Part shown: positions 7,470 through 15,302 of the stretch, one piece after another
How the letters are laid out: every line of letters starts with the position of its first letter
Position numbering within the stretch: position 1 is the stretch's first letter
NCBI GenBank assembly: GCA_964580995.1
Contig: CAZOMV010000119.1
Location: 1-16,639 of the forward strand
Length of the DNA stretch: 16,639 nucleotides
From: JAKJEP01 sp964580995
GTDB lineage: Bacteria > Planctomycetota > Phycisphaerae > Sedimentisphaerales > SM23-30
Direction: 5' to 3'
Notes under the pieces: generated by a model
The model's input: the letters and a program-made list of their open reading frames with translations, nothing else
Database searches by the model: none
Told to the model about the DNA's origin: nothing
Translations under genes and position numbers: made by a program

Positions 7470-8327
7470 ATGTCGGATTTGGCAAAGGGAAAAAAACCGG
7501 CGGGAAATGGTAATGCCAGTTCGCCGAGAACGCTGTTGAATTTCGGGTCGGGATCTTATCTGGAATCGACCGGCCAGCCGCTCTATGCGCTGTTTTTTCT
7601 GCTGCCGCTGGTGGTGGTGTATGAGTTGGGTACAATCCTGGTCAATACCGATTACATTTTCCATACCCAATCGCGGGTGGCCGCCTTTACCTGGCTGATG
7701 GGTCTGGCCGAATGGATCGGCATGCATCGCAGCCTCGCCTGGGCGTTTCCGGGGTTTGTCGTCATGATTATCCTTTTGTGCTGGCATCTCTCCAGCCGGC
7801 ATTCCTGGCGGGTCCGGATCAAATGGCTGGCCTGGATGCACGTCGAGAGTATTGCCTTATCCCTGCCGTTGTTTGCCTTTGGGGCGGTTTTGAACCGGAC
7901 CTATATCCAAGCCGTGACCTCGGATTTGTCCTGGCTGCCGGCCCTCCGTACCAACGGGTCGTCAAGCTATCTGGCCAACATCGTTACCAGTATCGGGGCG
8001 GGGATTTATGAGGAACTGGTATTCCGGCTGATTTTGATCGGGTTGATCATCATGCTGATGGAAGACCTGCTGAATATCAAAGATCCGACCGCCACCCTGG
8101 TGGCGGTACTGATTTCCGCGGCCCTGTTCGCTGCCCATCATTATGTCGGTATCGAGCATGGCCGCATCTGCCGCCTGGCGGCGGAACCGTTTACCCTGGG
8201 CAGTTTTGTTTTTCGTACGCTGGCGGGAATCTATTTCGCGATTATCTTCCGGTACCGGGGGTACGGCATCGCCGCCGGCACCCACGCCGCGTACAATATT
8301 ATTTTATTTAGCATAAAATCTCTATAG
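7470..8327 (+). CDS. CPBP-family intramembrane metalloprotease
   Basis: The 285-residue integral membrane protein shows the three CPBP (CAAX protease/bacteriocin-processing, Abi) motifs: EELVFR at 181-186 (EExxxR), FAAHH at 220-224 (FxxxH), and HAAYN at 272-276 (HxxxN). The Glu and His residues bind the catalytic metal within the membrane. Several hydrophobic spans are visible, starting at about 37-53 and 92-106. N-terminal residues 1-30 are polar and rich in Gly, Ser and Lys. The ATG at 7470 follows AAGG directly, with no properly spaced ribosome site, while a TACTAT/TATATA tract lies 7-16 bases upstream; the message may be leaderless. The substrate cannot be told from the sequence; no bacteriocin or prenylated partner gene is nearby. 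Confidence 0.88.
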   Translation: MSDLAKGKKPAGNGNASSPRTLLNFGSGSYLESTGQPLYALFFLLPLVVVYELGTILVNTDYIFHTQSRVAAFTWLMGLAEWIGMHRSLAWAFPGFVVMIILLCWHLSSRHSWRVRIKWLAWMHVESIALSLPLFAFGAVLNRTYIQAVTSDLSWLPALRTNGSSSYLANIVTSIGAGIYEELVFRLILIGLIIMLMEDLLNIKDPTATLVAVLISAALFAAHHYVGIEHGRICRLAAEPFTLGSFVFRTLAGIYFAIIFRYRGYGIAAGTHAAYNIILFSIKSL

Positions 8328-8596
8328 GGAGTTGTTTTCTCTTCAAAAGCCTGGCAAACACGAAAAGTGGGGGAATAAAAATATCCCCAAATATTTCAGA
8401 ATTTACTAACCTTTGGTCGAACAAGATAAAGTCGGTTTTCAATAGTACAAACTGGGTTTTTTAATTATAGCCAAAATGTGATAAGCAGACATCACGAAAA
8501 TTTTGTCGTGCCAATAATGAATATCAACAGGATCCGCTCTTCGTCCTGCTGTTATCGTGTTCAAACCCTTACGAATCTATTTTTTAGGAGAAAATT
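8328..8596 (+). other. Upstream region of the GLUG gene with three small hairpins
   Basis: No gene is seen in these 269 bases. Inverted repeats occur at 8370-8374/8384-8388 (GGGGA/TCCCC), 8493-8497/8506-8510 (CACGA/TCGTG) and 8529-8533/8545-8549 (CAGGA/TCCTG). The first may end the protease transcript, although it lacks a U-run. No convincing promoter was found by eye. Confidence 0.35.
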
Positions 8597-10876
8597 ATGA
8601 AGCAGGTAATAGCACTAATCGCAAGCTTGATGCTTGTTGTTCCAGCGAATGCTTCGTATGACTGGGGCACCAATCCGGGTGACGGTTCAGCAGACAATCC
8701 CTATCAGATTTCCACCGCAGAGCAGCTAACCTCCATTGGATCGGACCCGAATCTGGTGGATAAGCATTATGTACTTATTGCCAATATTGATATGGACCCC
8801 GCCATTACCGGCCTTCCGGTATTCACGGCGTCTCTAATCGGTATTTTTACCGGCGTCTTCGATGGGGCAGACCATGAGATTAGTAATCTGACTTTCGCTG
8901 GTTCTGGTAGCCTGTTTAGCAAAATAAATCCACAGGGCCAGGTAATCCATCTTGGCTTGTTAAATATAGATAGTGAAAGATCCGGATTATCTCGCGAAAA
9001 TCTGGGACTCATTGCAGATTGCTATGTTACCGGAGAAGTGAACGGTTCTACTTCGAGAACCGGAGGATTATGTGGAATCAATGATTATGGCGGAGTAATT
9101 TCGAATTGTCATGCGGAGGTAAATATAACGATAAAAAACTCTTCTGGCACTATAGGGGGATTATGCGGATCAAACAGCTCTTTAATTGTAAATTGTTATG
9201 CAACGGGAAATATTAGTGGTAATACGATTGGTGTCATAGGGGGATTGTGCGGATCAAACCGGTCTTCTGTTATCAACTGCTACGCGACAGGAAATGTCCA
9301 CTGTGGACCATCTCAGTTTTTGGGGGGATTATCCGGAGAAAATGCCGGCGTAATTTTTAACTGTTATGCAACAGGAAATGTAAGTAGTGATCTTCCAGCT
9401 GAACCGTGGGAACACGCGGCATCGATTGGTGGACTTTGTGGAGTTGACTATTATGGAGCCATTACCAATTGCTATGCTACCGGAGATGTCTCTGGTAACG
9501 AATATGTTGGTGGACTTTGTGGATACGGTCATGTGGCAAATTGCTACGCTACCGGCACCGTTTCGGGGAACAACCGTATTGGTGCAATATGTGGATCCGG
9601 AATCGCAACAAACTGCTTTTGGAATACGGATACCGGTGGGCCTGACAACGGTTTGGGAACCGGCTTGACCACCGCAGAAATGAAAGATATCAGCTTCTTT
9701 CTCAATGCCGATTGGGATTTTACCTCTGAAACAACCAATGGTTTTGCCGATTCTTGGGTCATGCCTACAGACAGTTTTCCTCAGTTATATTATTTTGACG
9801 ACAGCTTTTCCTACTATCCATTTGTCGGTCTGGGCACAGAAAGTGATCCGTATCTGATTGCAAATATAAATGATCTTGCTGTTATGTGGCAGCAGCCGAC
9901 AAGTCATTATAAACTGATCCATGATATGGATTTATCCCCATTTACCTTTAGGTGTGCCATTATACCTTGTTTGGATGGAACGCTCGATGGCGATGGATAC
10001 CAGATAACTGGCTTTTCTCTTACAGGTAATAATATACTGGGGTTGATTGGGCTACTCGAAACCAATGCTTCCGTTACTAATCTGACGTTGAAAAATGCAA
10101 ATATAGTTAGTGATTACTCCTATGCACAGGATATTGGCACTATGTGCGGTCGGTGTTATGGCACTATTTCCCGTTGTGGGGTTACCGGGAGCATTTCCGG
10201 CGGCTACTGTTATGTGGGCGGTTTGTGTGGAAGATATGGCGAAGGGCGGATTCCTCCCCAAACCATCTCAGAATGTTACGCACAGGTAAATGTGACAGCG
10301 GCAAATAATTCTTCTTATGTCGGCGGCTTTTGTGGCATTACCAATTATTATATTACCGATTGTTATTCCATGGGGAATGTTTCCGGGTATGGCTCCGTAG
10401 GTGGATTTTGCGGTTGCATCATGAACAACCATGTTTCTAACAGCTATTCTACCGGCCGCGTTACTAGCAATGGGATCGGTGGATTTTGCGGTTCCTGTGC
10501 ACCTGTATCCAATATATACAATTGTTTTTGGGACAAGGAAACCAGTGGGATAACAACAAGCGATATCGGCACCGGTTTGACCACAACGGAGATGATGGCA
10601 GAAAGCACTTTTACTGCTGCTGGCTGGGACTTCACCACTCCCATATGGAAAATGCTTCGTGAACAGGAAGATTACCCGCGTCTGGAATGGCAGGAAGAGT
10701 ATCTGGGTGACATTGCAGGGCTTTATGGTGTAGATTTAACAGACTTTGCGAGAATTTCTAACTGGTGGCTGGAAACCAGTTGCGGCGATTGCGATGGATC
10801 AGATATTTCCGGTGATAATAATGTCGATATAACAGACCTCACCTACCTGGTCCAGGATTGGCTTAAAGGGAAATAG
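8597..10876 (+). CDS. Secreted GLUG-repeat protein with dockerin-like C-terminus
   Basis: The 759-residue product begins with a signal peptide (about 1-20, ending PANAS). Two homologous halves follow. Each opens with a G..S.DPY.I....L segment (about 25-60 and 410-440), continues with a DG..H/Y.I..(L/F) strand region and a run of GLUG repeats (GGLCG...NCYATGNVSG, about 22-28 residues each, near 130-345 and 495-640), and closes with NCFW...T.G...GLTT.EM. This predicts a cysteine-rich beta-helical surface protein. The last 50 residues (709-759) have two helix-loop units, VDLTDFARISNWWL and SGDNNVDITDLTYLVQDWL, the degenerate dockerin-like tail common in planctomycete exoproteins. GLUG proteins are often adhesin- or peptidase-associated, but the role here is unknown. 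AGGAG at 8586-8590 fixes the start. It converges on dapB with 21 bases between stops. Confidence 0.9.
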   Translation: MKQVIALIASLMLVVPANASYDWGTNPGDGSADNPYQISTAEQLTSIGSDPNLVDKHYVLIANIDMDPAITGLPVFTASLIGIFTGVFDGADHEISNLTFAGSGSLFSKINPQGQVIHLGLLNIDSERSGLSRENLGLIADCYVTGEVNGSTSRTGGLCGINDYGGVISNCHAEVNITIKNSSGTIGGLCGSNSSLIVNCYATGNISGNTIGVIGGLCGSNRSSVINCYATGNVHCGPSQFLGGLSGENAGVIFNCYATGNVSSDLPAEPWEHAASIGGLCGVDYYGAITNCYATGDVSGNEYVGGLCGYGHVANCYATGTVSGNNRIGAICGSGIATNCFWNTDTGGPDNGLGTGLTTAEMKDISFFLNADWDFTSETTNGFADSWVMPTDSFPQLYYFDDSFSYYPFVGLGTESDPYLIANINDLAVMWQQPTSHYKLIHDMDLSPFTFRCAIIPCLDGTLDGDGYQITGFSLTGNNILGLIGLLETNASVTNLTLKNANIVSDYSYAQDIGTMCGRCYGTISRCGVTGSISGGYCYVGGLCGRYGEGRIPPQTISECYAQVNVTAANNSSYVGGFCGITNYYITDCYSMGNVSGYGSVGGFCGCIMNNHVSNSYSTGRVTSNGIGGFCGSCAPVSNIYNCFWDKETSGITTSDIGTGLTTTEMMAESTFTAAGWDFTTPIWKMLREQEDYPRLEWQEEYLGDIAGLYGVDLTDFARISNWWLETSCGDCDGSDISGDNNVDITDLTYLVQDWLKGK

Positions 10877-10897
10877 AAAACTTTCCGTTGGATTATT

Positions 10898-11689
10898 TTA
10901 AAATCCCAAAACGTCTGCCATACTATATAAGCCCGGCTTCTTATCCGCCAGCCATAGGGCGGCGTGGAGGGCGCCGCGGACGAAGGTATCGCGGGTGTGG
11001 GCTGTATGATGCAGTTCGATCGTCTCCCCCAGCGTGGAAAAAATCACGTTATGAATCCCCACGATATCGCCGGCCCGGACGGCGTGCATGCCGATGGTTT
11101 TCGGCTGGCGGAGGGCCTCCCGACCTGTGCGGCCATGCGTTAAGGCTTCAGGCCAGGGCCAGTTTTTGGCCGCGATAATGCGGCGGGCCAGTTCCAGGGC
11201 CGTGCCGCTAGGGGCATCCTTTTTGAACCGGTGGTGCGATTCGACGATCTCGATATCATAGGAATCGTCCAGGGCTTTGGCCACCTGGGCAACCAGATTG
11301 AAGAGCAGGTTGACGCCCAGACTCATGTTAGCCCCGATCAGGACCGGTGTTTTTTCAGCGGCGGCTTGTAATTTGGCTTTTTCCGTATCCGTCAGTCCCG
11401 TGGTTCCGACCACCAGCGGCACCCCGTTCTCCCGGCAGTAATCGGCCCACTTCATCGTGGAAGCGGGGGTGGTAAAGTCGATCATGACCTCCGGTTTTGC
11501 CGGAGGCTGGGCGGTGATGGGAACACCCAGTTCCCCCATACCGGCTGTCAGACCGGCGTCTTGTCCCATTTTGGGGTGCTGGGGGTATTCCAGGGCGGCC
11601 GTCACTTGAAAAATCCCGCTCTCGCCCGCCAATGCGATCAACCGCTGCCCCATTCGCCCGGCGGCACCGGTAATTGCCAGTTTTAACAT
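10898..11689 (-). CDS. dapB: 4-hydroxy-tetrahydrodipicolinate reductase
   Basis: The 263-residue cytoplasmic enzyme reduces 4-hydroxy-tetrahydrodipicolinate with NAD(P)H in the lysine/diaminopimelate pathway. The nucleotide-binding GAAGRMG is at 8-14, the VVGTTG signature at 93-98, and the active-site run ESHHRFKKDAPSGTA at 150-164, in which His152 and Lys156 align with the E. coli catalytic His159 and Lys163. The C-terminal R..F..GAL.AA.WL...PGLY...DVL pattern is intact. A longer frame is open upstream but overlaps thrC; the ATG at 11689 is chosen because it begins the family's first strand (KLAITGAAG) and has GGGAG at 11697-11701, seven bases away. It follows thrC by 17 bases and is surely co-transcribed. 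Confidence 0.97.
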   Translation of the reverse strand: MLKLAITGAAGRMGQRLIALAGESGIFQVTAALEYPQHPKMGQDAGLTAGMGELGVPITAQPPAKPEVMIDFTTPASTMKWADYCRENGVPLVVGTTGLTDTEKAKLQAAAEKTPVLIGANMSLGVNLLFNLVAQVAKALDDSYDIEIVESHHRFKKDAPSGTALELARRIIAAKNWPWPEALTHGRTGREALRQPKTIGMHAVRAGDIVGIHNVIFSTLGETIELHHTAHTRDTFVRGALHAALWLADKKPGLYSMADVLGF

Positions 11690-11706
11690 AATTTCACTCC
11701 CTGTAT

Positions 11707-13077
11707 TTATCCCTTTCGACAACAAGATGCCGGAGCCGCTTGCAGGGCTTCGATCACCTTGTCGATATCGTTTTCCACTTCCACCGGGCGGTTTGAATAT
11801 TGTCCCTTGTTTTCCATATGGTAGGTCACGGTACAATTCGGGTCTTTCAACTGGTGGCCGGTAAGAATGCAGACGACCTTTTCCTGCGGCCCGATCACCT
11901 GTTCGGTCCGCAGCTTTTTCAGTCCCGCCAGCGAAGCCGCCGAAGCCGGTTCGCAGCCCAGGCCGTACCGGCCTACCACCGCCTTGGCTTCGAGGATCTC
12001 CTCATCGGAGACTTCCCGCACCACCCCATTACATATTTCCAGTGCTCGCAAACATTTCTTCAGATTGACCGGCCGGGAAATCTCGATCGCGGTTGCCAGC
12101 GTATGCGGCCGGTAGCCGGTGGCGTTCAGTTTGGCATAATAGCTGTCGATCACTTCCATATTCAATTGTCCGCCCTGCCAACGTACCCCTTGTTTCTCGT
12201 GCAAATCATAGAGGGTATTGGCGCCGGTGGCATTGATTACCGCCAGCCGGGGAATCCGGTCGATCAGGCCCAACTGCTTCATCTCGGCAAACGCTTTACC
12301 GAAGGAACTGCTGTTGCCGAGGTTGCCGCCGGGTACGATGATCCAGTCCGGGATCTGCCAACGCAGGGCTTCCAGAACCCGGAACATAATCGCTTTTTGG
12401 CCTTCCAGCCGGAATGGGTTTAGCGAATTGACCAGATACAATTTGAGTTCCCGGCAGACATTCTGGACCTGCCTCATACAGTCGTCGAAATCGCCCTTGA
12501 TCTGGATGGTATGTGCGCCGAAGTCCAGGGCCTGGCTGAGCTTGCCATAGGCGATGCGGCCGGAGCCGATGAACACGGTACATTTCATGCCGCAGGCATG
12601 GGCGTAGAGGGCGACGGAGGCCGAGGTATTGCCGGTTGAAGCACAGGCGACATGTTCGGCGCCCACCAGCTGGGCATGGCTGAAGGCGGCGGTCATGCCG
12701 TTGTCTTTGAAGGAACCGCTGGGATTGAGTCCTTCATATTGAAGATGCACCTGTCCGGCCTTGCAGTTGGCAAATTTCGCGGCCCCGTCGTTGGGTTGCA
12801 AAATGGTTTGTCCTTCACCGACCGATACCCGGTGGTTATCGGAGCAGAAGGGAATCAACTCGCGGAACCGCCAGACACCGGAAAAGTCCAGCCGGTCCTG
12901 GCGGCTGGCCCAGCGTTTTTCAAACCACGTCAGCGACGTAGGCACTTCCAGATGATCCCAGTCATAAACCACATCCAGCAGATCCCCGCAGGCCGGGCAG
13001 GCAAAATAACTTTCCTCCACCCCGTACGTCGCCCCGCAGCCGGGATTCAAACATCGCTGATATACTTTTTCACTCAC
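11707..13077 (-). CDS. thrC: Threonine synthase
   Basis: The 456-residue pyridoxal-phosphate enzyme converts O-phosphohomoserine to threonine. The N-terminus has a zinc-ribbon-like set of cysteines (Cys9, Cys14, Cys27, Cys30). The cofactor lysine is Lys124 in NPSGSFKDNGM, the substrate/cofactor loop ASTGNTSASVA follows, and the phosphate-binding GGNLGNSSSFGKAF lies near 250-265. C-terminal GHQLKDP is also typical. The start is GTG at 13077, preceded by AAGGAG ten bases upstream; the translation from GTG begins SEKVYQRC. A promoter sits at 13157-13185. The pairing with dapB groups two branches of aspartate-derived amino acid synthesis in one operon. Confidence 0.96.
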   Translation of the reverse strand: MSEKVYQRCLNPGCGATYGVEESYFACPACGDLLDVVYDWDHLEVPTSLTWFEKRWASRQDRLDFSGVWRFRELIPFCSDNHRVSVGEGQTILQPNDGAAKFANCKAGQVHLQYEGLNPSGSFKDNGMTAAFSHAQLVGAEHVACASTGNTSASVALYAHACGMKCTVFIGSGRIAYGKLSQALDFGAHTIQIKGDFDDCMRQVQNVCRELKLYLVNSLNPFRLEGQKAIMFRVLEALRWQIPDWIIVPGGNLGNSSSFGKAFAEMKQLGLIDRIPRLAVINATGANTLYDLHEKQGVRWQGGQLNMEVIDSYYAKLNATGYRPHTLATAIEISRPVNLKKCLRALEICNGVVREVSDEEILEAKAVVGRYGLGCEPASAASLAGLKKLRTEQVIGPQEKVVCILTGHQLKDPNCTVTYHMENKGQYSNRPVEVENDIDKVIEALQAAPASCCRKG

Positions 13078-13156
13078 CGGATTTCGGCTCCTTCGTGATC
13101 CTATTGTAGTAACTCATTTCCAATACGGCAAATATACAAAACATAGATTCTCCTTT

Positions 13157-13185
13157 ACCATACCAGAATCCCCCTTAATCGTCAA
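13157..13185 (-). promoter_or_regulatory. Promoter for the thrC-dapB operon
   Basis: On the minus strand TTGACG (13180-13185) is followed after 17 bases by TATGGT (13157-13162). The start point would be near 13150, giving a leader of about 70 bases. The -35 is embedded in a cluster of TTGAC/GTCAA sequences at 13181-13200 (TTGACATTTGAC on the minus strand, plus an inverted GTCAA..TTGAC) that reaches into the stop codon of the upstream gene and could be an operator. Confidence 0.55.
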
Positions 13186-13188
13186 ATG

Positions 13189-14100
13189 TCAATTTTTGAC
13201 TCGTTTTGCTTGCCTTCTTTTCCGAATAGCAAACAGCCCGCCTGTAGCCAGCAACAGGCAGGTAAACGGTTCCGGAATTACGGCCAGGTTCATGGTACCC
13301 CAGAGATTCTCAGAGTTGTAACAATCGGTAAATCCATTGCTGCTCCAGAAGATCCATCCCTGCAACTGCACCCCATTATCCGCATCACAGAACTCCGCAT
13401 CAAATCCATAATGGTTGCCCGGAACCAGTGCGCTCATATTTCTGCCGGGCCTGCCTGCCAGCGTGACCCGCTCTTCAAAGGTATATTTGTAACTTTGGGC
13501 GGCCAGTTGCTGTACCGTACATTTGGCCTTCCAATAGGTACCGTCCGGACTGGACCCCTGGGGGGCCGGCTGCCGGACCGAACCGGTACTCGTAAAATCA
13601 GTCAATTCTCCCTTGATATTGCCATCGGTACTCATTCCAAACTGCTCATATCCCGGCTGAGTGGTAATCGGGGCGCCGGGTATATTGGCCTTCATCGCAT
13701 TGGTGGAATCGATATAAAGGTGGAGCGTATCTTCCAGATAGGCATCGTTCGTATTGCCCGTACCAAAAGATGTGTAATTGTCATCCAGTACTTCAGCCAG
13801 TATATATAAATACGTCCCGTCGTGTGCCATCCATAGATCCATCCGGCAGTCCGCCGCATGGCTGATGGTTCCCAGGCAGGTTGTTCCCAGTTTGGTGCTG
13901 GTACCTGCTTTTCCGTCCCCTTTATAAAAGGAAATTCCTTCCCCCTTGGACTTGACACCTGTCCATTCCGCTGCCAAACCATCAATCGTAAAAGAACCGG
14001 ATACACAGGGAACGTCAATTTCCGGCCGCGTCACCGCCGACAATCCGGAATCCCCAATCACCTGGACAACAAAAAATCCTACAAATAACCAAGTTTTCAT
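13189..14100 (-). CDS. Secreted CBM9-like protein with PEP-CTERM sorting tail
   Basis: The 303-residue protein has an N-terminal signal peptide (about 1-22), a carbohydrate-binding-module-9-like beta-sandwich over about 35-270, and a PEP-CTERM tail. The CBM9/DOMON-like features are IDGLAAEWTG near 39-49, DLWMAHDGTYLYILAEVLDDN with the typical D-x-x-(Y/L)-(Y/L)-x-x-x-x-(V/E)-x-D run, EDTLHLYID, and Y.FDAEFCDAD near the end. The tail shows PEP at 276-278, a hydrophobic span and the basic RKRR end, as expected for exosortase/archaeosortase-type processing and anchoring outside the cell. Its ligand is unknown; CBM9 modules in other proteins bind xylan and cellulose ends. An ideal GGAGG ribosome site precedes the ATG. 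It has its own promoter at 14188-14216 and is likely monocistronic. Confidence 0.88.
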   Translation of the reverse strand: MKTWLFVGFFVVQVIGDSGLSAVTRPEIDVPCVSGSFTIDGLAAEWTGVKSKGEGISFYKGDGKAGTSTKLGTTCLGTISHAADCRMDLWMAHDGTYLYILAEVLDDNYTSFGTGNTNDAYLEDTLHLYIDSTNAMKANIPGAPITTQPGYEQFGMSTDGNIKGELTDFTSTGSVRQPAPQGSSPDGTYWKAKCTVQQLAAQSYKYTFEERVTLAGRPGRNMSALVPGNHYGFDAEFCDADNGVQLQGWIFWSSNGFTDCYNSENLWGTMNLAVIPEPFTCLLLATGGLFAIRKRRQAKRVKN

Positions 14101-14187
14101 TCCACACCTCCTTCACCGAGTTTTTTTCACACATCGTTTTACTATACGTCTCTTTGCCTCTGGCAGTGCCAATGCAAATAATCATAT

Positions 14188-14216
14188 TTTATACAGGATT
14201 TCGCACTTCAAGTCAA
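14188..14216 (-). promoter_or_regulatory. Promoter for the CBM9-like PEP-CTERM gene
   Basis: On the minus strand TTGACT (14211-14216) and TATAAA (14188-14193) each match the sigma-70 consensus at five of six positions with an ideal 17-base spacer. The predicted leader is about 80 bases before the ATG at 14100. Confidence 0.7.
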
Positions 14217-14269
14217 GTGAAAAATAGCCGCCTCCCGGGTTGCCTGGGGGACATTGTGCCCCCCCAAAG

Positions 14270-14446
14270 TTATGTGCCCCATAGCGGGAATTCTTCGTTA
14301 TCCTTGTATAGGTCTTCCAGCCGCGCCGCCATTTCCTCGAGCGTAACCATCGGAATCGTTACTTCCGCCGGTTCTTCCCCGACCGAAACCGCCGGAGCGG
14401 ATTGGTAGAAAAACAGGGCAGGCTTTACAACCTGCCCCATTTCCAT
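14270..14446 (-). CDS. Possible 58-residue small protein or gene remnant
   Basis: From the ATG at 14446 the frame reads MEMGQVVKPALFFYQ, then a Pro/Val/Glu-rich stretch (SAPAVSVGEEPAEVTIP), then an amphipathic helix MVTLEEMAARLEDLYKDNEEFPLWGT and stop. Codon choice in the second half resembles real genes here (GAA, GAG, CTG, CCG, GAT/GAC mix), and the frame stays open from a TGA near 14492. There is no convincing ribosome site before 14446; a GGAAG lies upstream of the internal ATG at 14353, which would give a 27-residue peptide. The 5' part coincides with the terminator hairpin of the upstream PEP-CTERM gene, which argues either for a remnant of a larger gene or for chance. I recognise no family. 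Confidence 0.4.
   Translation of the reverse strand: MEMGQVVKPALFFYQSAPAVSVGEEPAEVTIPMVTLEEMAARLEDLYKDNEEFPLWGT
14405..14438 (-). terminator. Intrinsic terminator of the small PEP-CTERM gene
   Basis: On the minus strand GGGCAGG (14431-14437) pairs with CCTGCCC (14416-14422) across an 8-base loop, followed by TGTTTTTC. It lies 40 bases after the stop of the PEP-CTERM gene ending at 14478. It overlaps the 5' part of the 58-residue frame. Confidence 0.75.
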
Positions 14447-14477
14447 ATCCCAAAGGATACCAATCTGTTGCCCGAAA

Positions 14478-15137
14478 TTAACGACGGCGTCTCAGCAACG
14501 ACAGTCCGCCCAGTCCCAGCAGCATCATCGTTACCGGTTCGGGAACCAAAACCAAATTGGCTGTTAAACAAGTCCTTGAGTCGCCAACATCGTTATTGTT
14601 CGCACTGATGAAATCGAGATAGTCACCTGCCGCAAAGACTAAATTCGTTAGTGCAGTACCGGCAGGAGTTTCATAGTCATTACACTGGCCTTGCCAAAGG
14701 ATATCACTGCCGTTTTTTACCACATAGACGTTCGTTCTCTGGACGTTGGGGTTGGAATATCCTGTACCTATAAAACTTACATCTAAATTATAGGTGCCGG
14801 CTTCCGGGGTTACCCGGGCTGTGGCCTGATATACGACCCAAGCGTTCATCACAGGTCCAGGTTTCGATTGCCAGGGGTCAACCGAAAATATAGAACATGT
14901 GTCGTAGGTACCTGGAACAAGATACCCATCCAGAAAACCAGCAATGTCTGGTACATGTGTCCCCAGGATTAAGTCTCCGAAGACTCCTGTGCCATAACCC
15001 GTTTCAATCCTCCCACCGTAAGACCATGCCGCAGGCGATCCTGGAGCCACGACCCAATCGGCCAGAGGATTGTAGTCCGTTGCATAGGCCATATTGGCAC
15101 AGAACACAACTGCTAACAAAACAATCATTTTTTTCAT
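14478..15137 (-). CDS. Small secreted PEP-CTERM protein, paralogue of the next gene
   Basis: The 219-residue protein has a signal peptide (MKKMIVLLAVVFCANMAYA, about 1-19), one domain of about 170 residues (TGYGTGVFGDLILGTH ... NVYVVKNGSDILWQG ... GDYLDFISANNNDVGDSRT) that looks like a jelly-roll or carbohydrate-binding beta-sandwich, and a classic PEP-CTERM tail (VPEP at 198-201, MMLLGLGGLSLL, RRRR end) for exosortase-type sorting. The frame is open to 15182, but the ATG at 15137 is preferred: it begins the signal peptide and lies 8 bases after a GGAGG (15146-15150). The domain is strongly similar to that of the gene starting beyond 16639, including a 27-base identical DNA stretch (14709-14735 with 16342-16368). 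No specific ligand can be named. A terminator follows, and an inverted repeat abuts the ribosome site. Confidence 0.87.
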   Translation of the reverse strand: MKKMIVLLAVVFCANMAYATDYNPLADWVVAPGSPAAWSYGGRIETGYGTGVFGDLILGTHVPDIAGFLDGYLVPGTYDTCSIFSVDPWQSKPGPVMNAWVVYQATARVTPEAGTYNLDVSFIGTGYSNPNVQRTNVYVVKNGSDILWQGQCNDYETPAGTALTNLVFAAGDYLDFISANNNDVGDSRTCLTANLVLVPEPVTMMLLGLGGLSLLRRRR

Positions 15138-15151
15138 TTCCATTTCCTCCA

Positions 15152-15183
15152 TTTGACAAACGCATTTTCCTCGTTTTGTCAAA
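15152..15183 (-). promoter_or_regulatory. Inverted repeat abutting the ribosome site of the PEP-CTERM gene
   Basis: TTTGACAAA (15152-15160) and TTTGTCAAA (15175-15183) are exact reverse complements with a 14-base spacer. In the mRNA the hairpin would end two bases before the GGAGG at 15146-15150. It may be a DNA operator or an RNA hairpin influencing translation. Which of these is not shown by the sequence. Confidence 0.55.
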
Positions 15184-15302
15184 TTCTAAAAGAGTTTTTG
15201 TTTCCATCGTACACATTACAACGCACACATAAAGATCCAATCCTCATTTCTATTCTTATCTCTATCACATCCTTTCTTTTTTCAACCATAGTAGTTTAGT
15301 AC

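Noticed and set aside
9030..10500. Periodic repeats that could suggest a CRISPR array or DNA satellite.
   Set aside because: The periodicity is at protein level (GLUG repeats) in one open frame with diverged DNA, with no constant spacer length.
11690..11836. A 49-codon N-terminal extension of dapB.
   Set aside because: It overlaps the 3' end of thrC, lacks homology to DapB, and the ATG at 11689 has a good ribosome site and begins the nucleotide-binding fold.
15138..15182. A longer start for the small PEP-CTERM gene at 15182.
   Set aside because: The extra residues (MTKRGKCVCQ...) would spoil the signal peptide and be encoded by the inverted repeat and the GGAGG itself.
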